From an uncultured Marvinbryantia sp. (GTDB lineage Bacteria; Bacillota; Clostridia; Lachnospirales; Lachnospiraceae): 5,522 bases of DNA. Numbering within the stretch: position 1 is the first letter of the stretch; every line of letters starts with the position of its first letter. A model generated the notes under the pieces. It was not told the DNA's origin. It ran no database searches and saw only the letters and a program-made list of their open reading frames with translations. Shown here in pieces: positions 5,197 to 5,522 of the stretch. The stretch covers positions 1-5,522 of the forward strand of contig CAKRON010000132.1 of NCBI GenBank assembly GCA_934373455.1, read 5' to 3'. A program made the position numbers and the translations under genes.

Positions 5197-5522
5197 TTAA
5201 TCTTCTTCCTTTTCGCCTAAAAATAGTGCATTCACAAATTCATCTGCATCAAACTTCTGCAGATCGTCAATGCTTTCCCCCACACCTATATACTTCACCG
5301 GAATACCCAGTTCTGAATGAATTGCAATTGCAATGCCACCCTTTGCTGTACCATCCAGCTTCGTAAGAATGATACCTGTAATATCTGCTGCTTCTGAAAA
5401 TTCACGTGCCTGGACAAGTGCATTCTGTCCGGTTGTTCCATCTAAGACTACCAGTGTCTCACGGTATGCTTCCGGATATTCTTTTTCCAGAATCCTGTTA
5501 ATCTTGGCAAGCTCGTTCATCA
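5197..5522 (-). CDS. ftsY: Signal recognition particle receptor FtsY (3' part; N-terminal part beyond right edge)
   Basis: Only the last 107 residues are in the window; the frame continues past 5522. FtsY is the SRP receptor GTPase at the membrane. Its NG domain pairs with that of Ffh, and reciprocal GTP hydrolysis releases the ribosome to the translocon. The visible part is the C-terminal half of the G domain: NELAKINRIL (2-11 of the visible part, which in full proteins follows the DTAGR loop), LDGTTGQNA (26-34), the G4 motif TKLDGTAKGG (53-62), and YIGVGESIDDLQKF (77-90), ending in a short acidic tail EKEED. Similarity to Ffh in the same window is clear in TKLDG and in GxGExxxDLxxF. FtsY is preferred over Ffh because no M domain follows. 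The first visible ATG at 5520 is internal, not a start. Confidence 0.95.
   Translation of the reverse strand, partial: MNELAKINRILEKEYPEAYRETLVVLDGTTGQNALVQAREFSEAADITGIILTKLDGTAKGGIAIAIHSELGIPVKYIGVGESIDDLQKFDADEFVNALFLGEKEED

Noticed and set aside
5197..5520. Treating the ATG at 5520 as the start of a small complete protein
   Set aside because: The sequence from that Met matches the middle of the FtsY G domain, and the frame continues past the window edge. It is the tail of a larger gene.

Overview
This window is a conserved housekeeping locus from a low-GC Gram-positive bacterium, most likely a member of the Clostridia. Protein style and gene order point towards the Lachnospiraceae, but that placement is from memory and not from a search. 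All recognisable genes lie on the minus strand, so transcription runs from right to left. In that direction the order is ftsY (3' part only), ilvA, ylxM, ffh, rpsP, khpA, rimM, trmD, and an acidic coiled-coil protein that runs off the left edge.

Right third (3971-5522): the end of ftsY, the signal recognition particle (SRP) receptor gene, is followed after 2 nt by a complete ilvA, a threonine ammonia-lyase with a C-terminal ACT domain. This amino-acid gene sits between the two GTPase genes of the SRP pathway. Just after ilvA, a 46-nt imperfect inverted repeat overlaps a near-consensus housekeeping promoter (TTGACA, 17 nt, TATGAT), which should start a new transcript for ylxM-ffh and the genes beyond.

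Middle (1660-3907): ylxM and ffh are 2 nt apart. After an 85-nt gap containing a small stem-loop come rpsP (ribosomal protein S16) and khpA (KH-domain RNA-binding protein). Together these genes cover co-translational membrane targeting and ribosome or RNA biology.

Left third (1-1585): a hairpin with a short U-rich tail lies directly behind khpA and probably acts as a partial terminator, with a weak candidate promoter overlapping it. Then come rimM (16S rRNA maturation) and trmD (tRNA m1G37 methyltransferase). They overlap by four bases (TTGA), and trmD starts at TTG. The last gene overlaps the trmD stop by 8 nt and encodes an acidic helical protein of unknown function. It lies where many Firmicutes carry rplS.

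I see no mobile element, CRISPR array, tRNA, rRNA or obvious horizontally acquired island. The genes are ordinary and intact. The points of interest are the intergenic signals, the position of ilvA, the unnamed gene after trmD, and a conservative change at the expected TrmD catalytic aspartate. I found no undescribed system.
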